Positions 62,213 to 64,000 of a stretch of DNA of 64,000 nucleotides are shown piece after piece. A program made the translations under genes and the position numbers. The stretch comes from Neelides folsomi. Lineage: Eukaryota > Arthropoda > Collembola > Neelipleona > Neelidae. The notes beneath the pieces are model-generated. The model saw only the letters and a program-made list of their open reading frames with translations, had not been told where the DNA came from and did not search any database. The stretch covers positions 124,001 to 188,000 of the forward strand of contig JAQGBZ010000021.1 in the NCBI GenBank assembly GCA_034687125.1, written 5' to 3'. Positions within the stretch are counted from its first letter, which is position 1; each line of letters opens with the position of its first letter.

Positions 62213-64000
62213 ACAACTCATTCAATACAAGTTTCAACTTTTGGAAATATTTCTCGATGTGTTTTTATATTATGTTAGTTATTTTAATATATTCCATTTT
62301 GTGCAGAGACGCTTTATTTTTTATACATCATTTAAGCTAAAGTTTAGTTGTAATAAAGAATAAAACGTAAGTTTAGGGAGATTTAAAAAACGATGGAAAG
62401 AGTGTTTGATAAAAATTTTGCTCATCGAGGTGGATGATGCGATGTTGAATAAAATGTGTTTTTTAAAGCTATAACTTTGAGGAAGTGTGTGAATGACTTC
62501 ATCTCCTTTTCTCCATCCCGAGACTGAAGGAAATATGAAAAGTATGAAAAGAGTAGCGGGGATTGTAAAGAACGGTAAAAGGCCGCCTCCTTCACTTCCC
62601 ATGAGTTCTTTTGGGGGTAAGTGAGGCTTGCAAATTTGTGAAAAGTGAATGCGGTCCTTGAGACTCTCAAGTCCATTAGGACCTTTGGTAAGAGAAGAAT
62701 TTGGAGAAGGAGTGGGAAAGGGTTGCGGAGCATCTGGGATACTTTTGAAAGTAAAAAAAAGATCTTCATAAGAATCTCCTGTACATTTGATTTCTTCCCT
62801 TCCGCCTACCTTAAATTCCCCTCCAGGCGTCGTCTTTTACGAAAGAGTTCCGGGAGAAACTTTGAATTCCATTAAATTTACATTAGAGAATTTAACAAAG
62901 CAAACGGGGCTCGACAATTCTTCCAACTTTCTCTCCTTATTCGAATAAAATGCAAAATGAAAGGAGAACTGTGCGTATGAAAATTCGAAAAATCTCAAAA
63001 AAGAAAAAAAACGAGATAATAAAATTCCTTCTGGTATAAAATATTTTATAAGAAGAATTACTCCAAGAAGTGTTTTGCTTCGAGAGAGAAGTTTCACTTA
63101 GAGGATTTCTCCTATAAAGACCAATGTGAGTTTTATCAAATCGAAAGAATCAAAATTTTAAAATCGAACCAAACACAATGAAGAAAAGTGTTGAATGGGA
63201 ATGCATTAAAAGTCCCTGTTATTTACACTCATTCTTTCTTTATTCCCATTGAATATAACAATTCTTTTTTGTCACTCGCCCCTTTCACTATGCATTTATT
63301 TCTTCTTTTCATTTCAATATCACCAAATGCCATTCAGTCAGTTTCAATTTTATTCACACACACTTTTACCATTCAATTCATAATGGAAATTATCAAGTTT
63401 TTAAAAGTTGACATTTGGAAAATTGAGTTACAAGAAACAAAGTAAAGACTTTAAAAATTTAGAGACAAATACATTTACTTTTTTATTATGTTCAATAATT
63501 ATGCCAATAAGATATTCTGAACTTTGTAATATTAGCTAAGACAATTTTTATAATTTAATAAATTTGATATTATTAACGGCGAAATTCCCACTGAAAAATA
63601 TTAAATATCAAATGAGACAAAATGATACATGTCATTCACGTTTTGATATAGTCAAATAAATATTCAAAGAATGAAGTGAAATTTTTCATCGTTTTTAACG
63701 CATTTTCTTTTATCGTTTTTACGTACATTGGAAGTCCCATTGAAGGTCTTTGTAAATAAAAGAATAATAGATAAATGATGTGCCTTCATTTTTCTTCCAT
63801 TTTGATTCAAAATGAAGTTTCCCTTCACGGGTTCAATTCCCCAATTGTGGAATATTATTAAAAGCTCTCCATTTTTAAAACCGGTTCTTCGGTCCATTCA
63901 TTTTTCATGTGTTTCGCCTATCTCTTTCTTATCGTTGGGAAAATACTGAAGGAAAAAACTTGGAGAAATCCCTTGTGTCTTCCACGCCTCATTTCCTTAA

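Larger units (their letters stand above)
53170..64000. other. Presumed dpr upstream DNA, no gene supported
   Basis: Nearly 11 kb of A+T-rich DNA broken by GC-richer islands (for example 54.6-55.2, 56.1-56.5, 57.4-58.7 and 59.8-60.3 kb). Open frames of 60-123 codons occur on both strands but overlap and carry no domains I recognise. The transcription start of dpr may lie here or beyond the right edge. Confidence 0.5.

Overview
The window reads as nuclear DNA of an arthropod. It is A+T-rich, its genes are split by GT-AG introns of 79 bases to 25 kb, it has AATAAA poly(A) signals, and it carries a full member of the DPR (defective proboscis extension response) immunoglobulin family, best known from arthropods. 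The species cannot be named from this sequence.

Layout: (1) 0.7-2.25 kb, plus strand: a two-exon gene for an unrecognised 451-residue protein with about four membrane segments and a serine/lysine-rich tail. (2) 2.3-11.7 kb: intergenic DNA between this gene and the convergent dpr gene. It holds a roughly 580-bp element with long inverted repeats (3.30-3.88 kb), a stretch of mixed GC-richer islands (4.1-9.7 kb) and an A+T-rich desert (9.7-11.7 kb). (3) 11.8-51.4 kb, minus strand: a complete six-exon coding region for a 352-residue DPR protein: signal peptide, two Ig domains, hydrophobic C-terminal segment. All five junctions are GT-AG, keep frame and rebuild the expected family motifs. Its introns are 25.2 kb, 5.1 kb, 79 bp, 2.1 kb and 6.1 kb. 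A separate 5' untranslated exon may lie at 52.8-53.2 kb. (4) Inside dpr introns: a decayed DNA transposon on the plus strand (13.4-15.5 kb) with an N-terminal cysteine finger, a coiled coil, a DDE_Tnp_4-like catalytic core and a C-terminal SWIM zinc finger; and a truncated Tc1/mariner transposase on the minus strand (46.3-46.8 kb). (5) 53.2-64 kb: presumed dpr upstream DNA with no gene I can support.

How the parts work together: DPR proteins are neuronal surface proteins that bind DIP Ig proteins and help set synaptic partner choice. Most of the window is the intron and flanking DNA of this one gene. I see no CRISPR, tRNA or rRNA. The most unusual item is the domain mix of the dead transposon in the last dpr intron; the most pervasive unexplained signal is the recurring short-word texture of the non-coding DNA.
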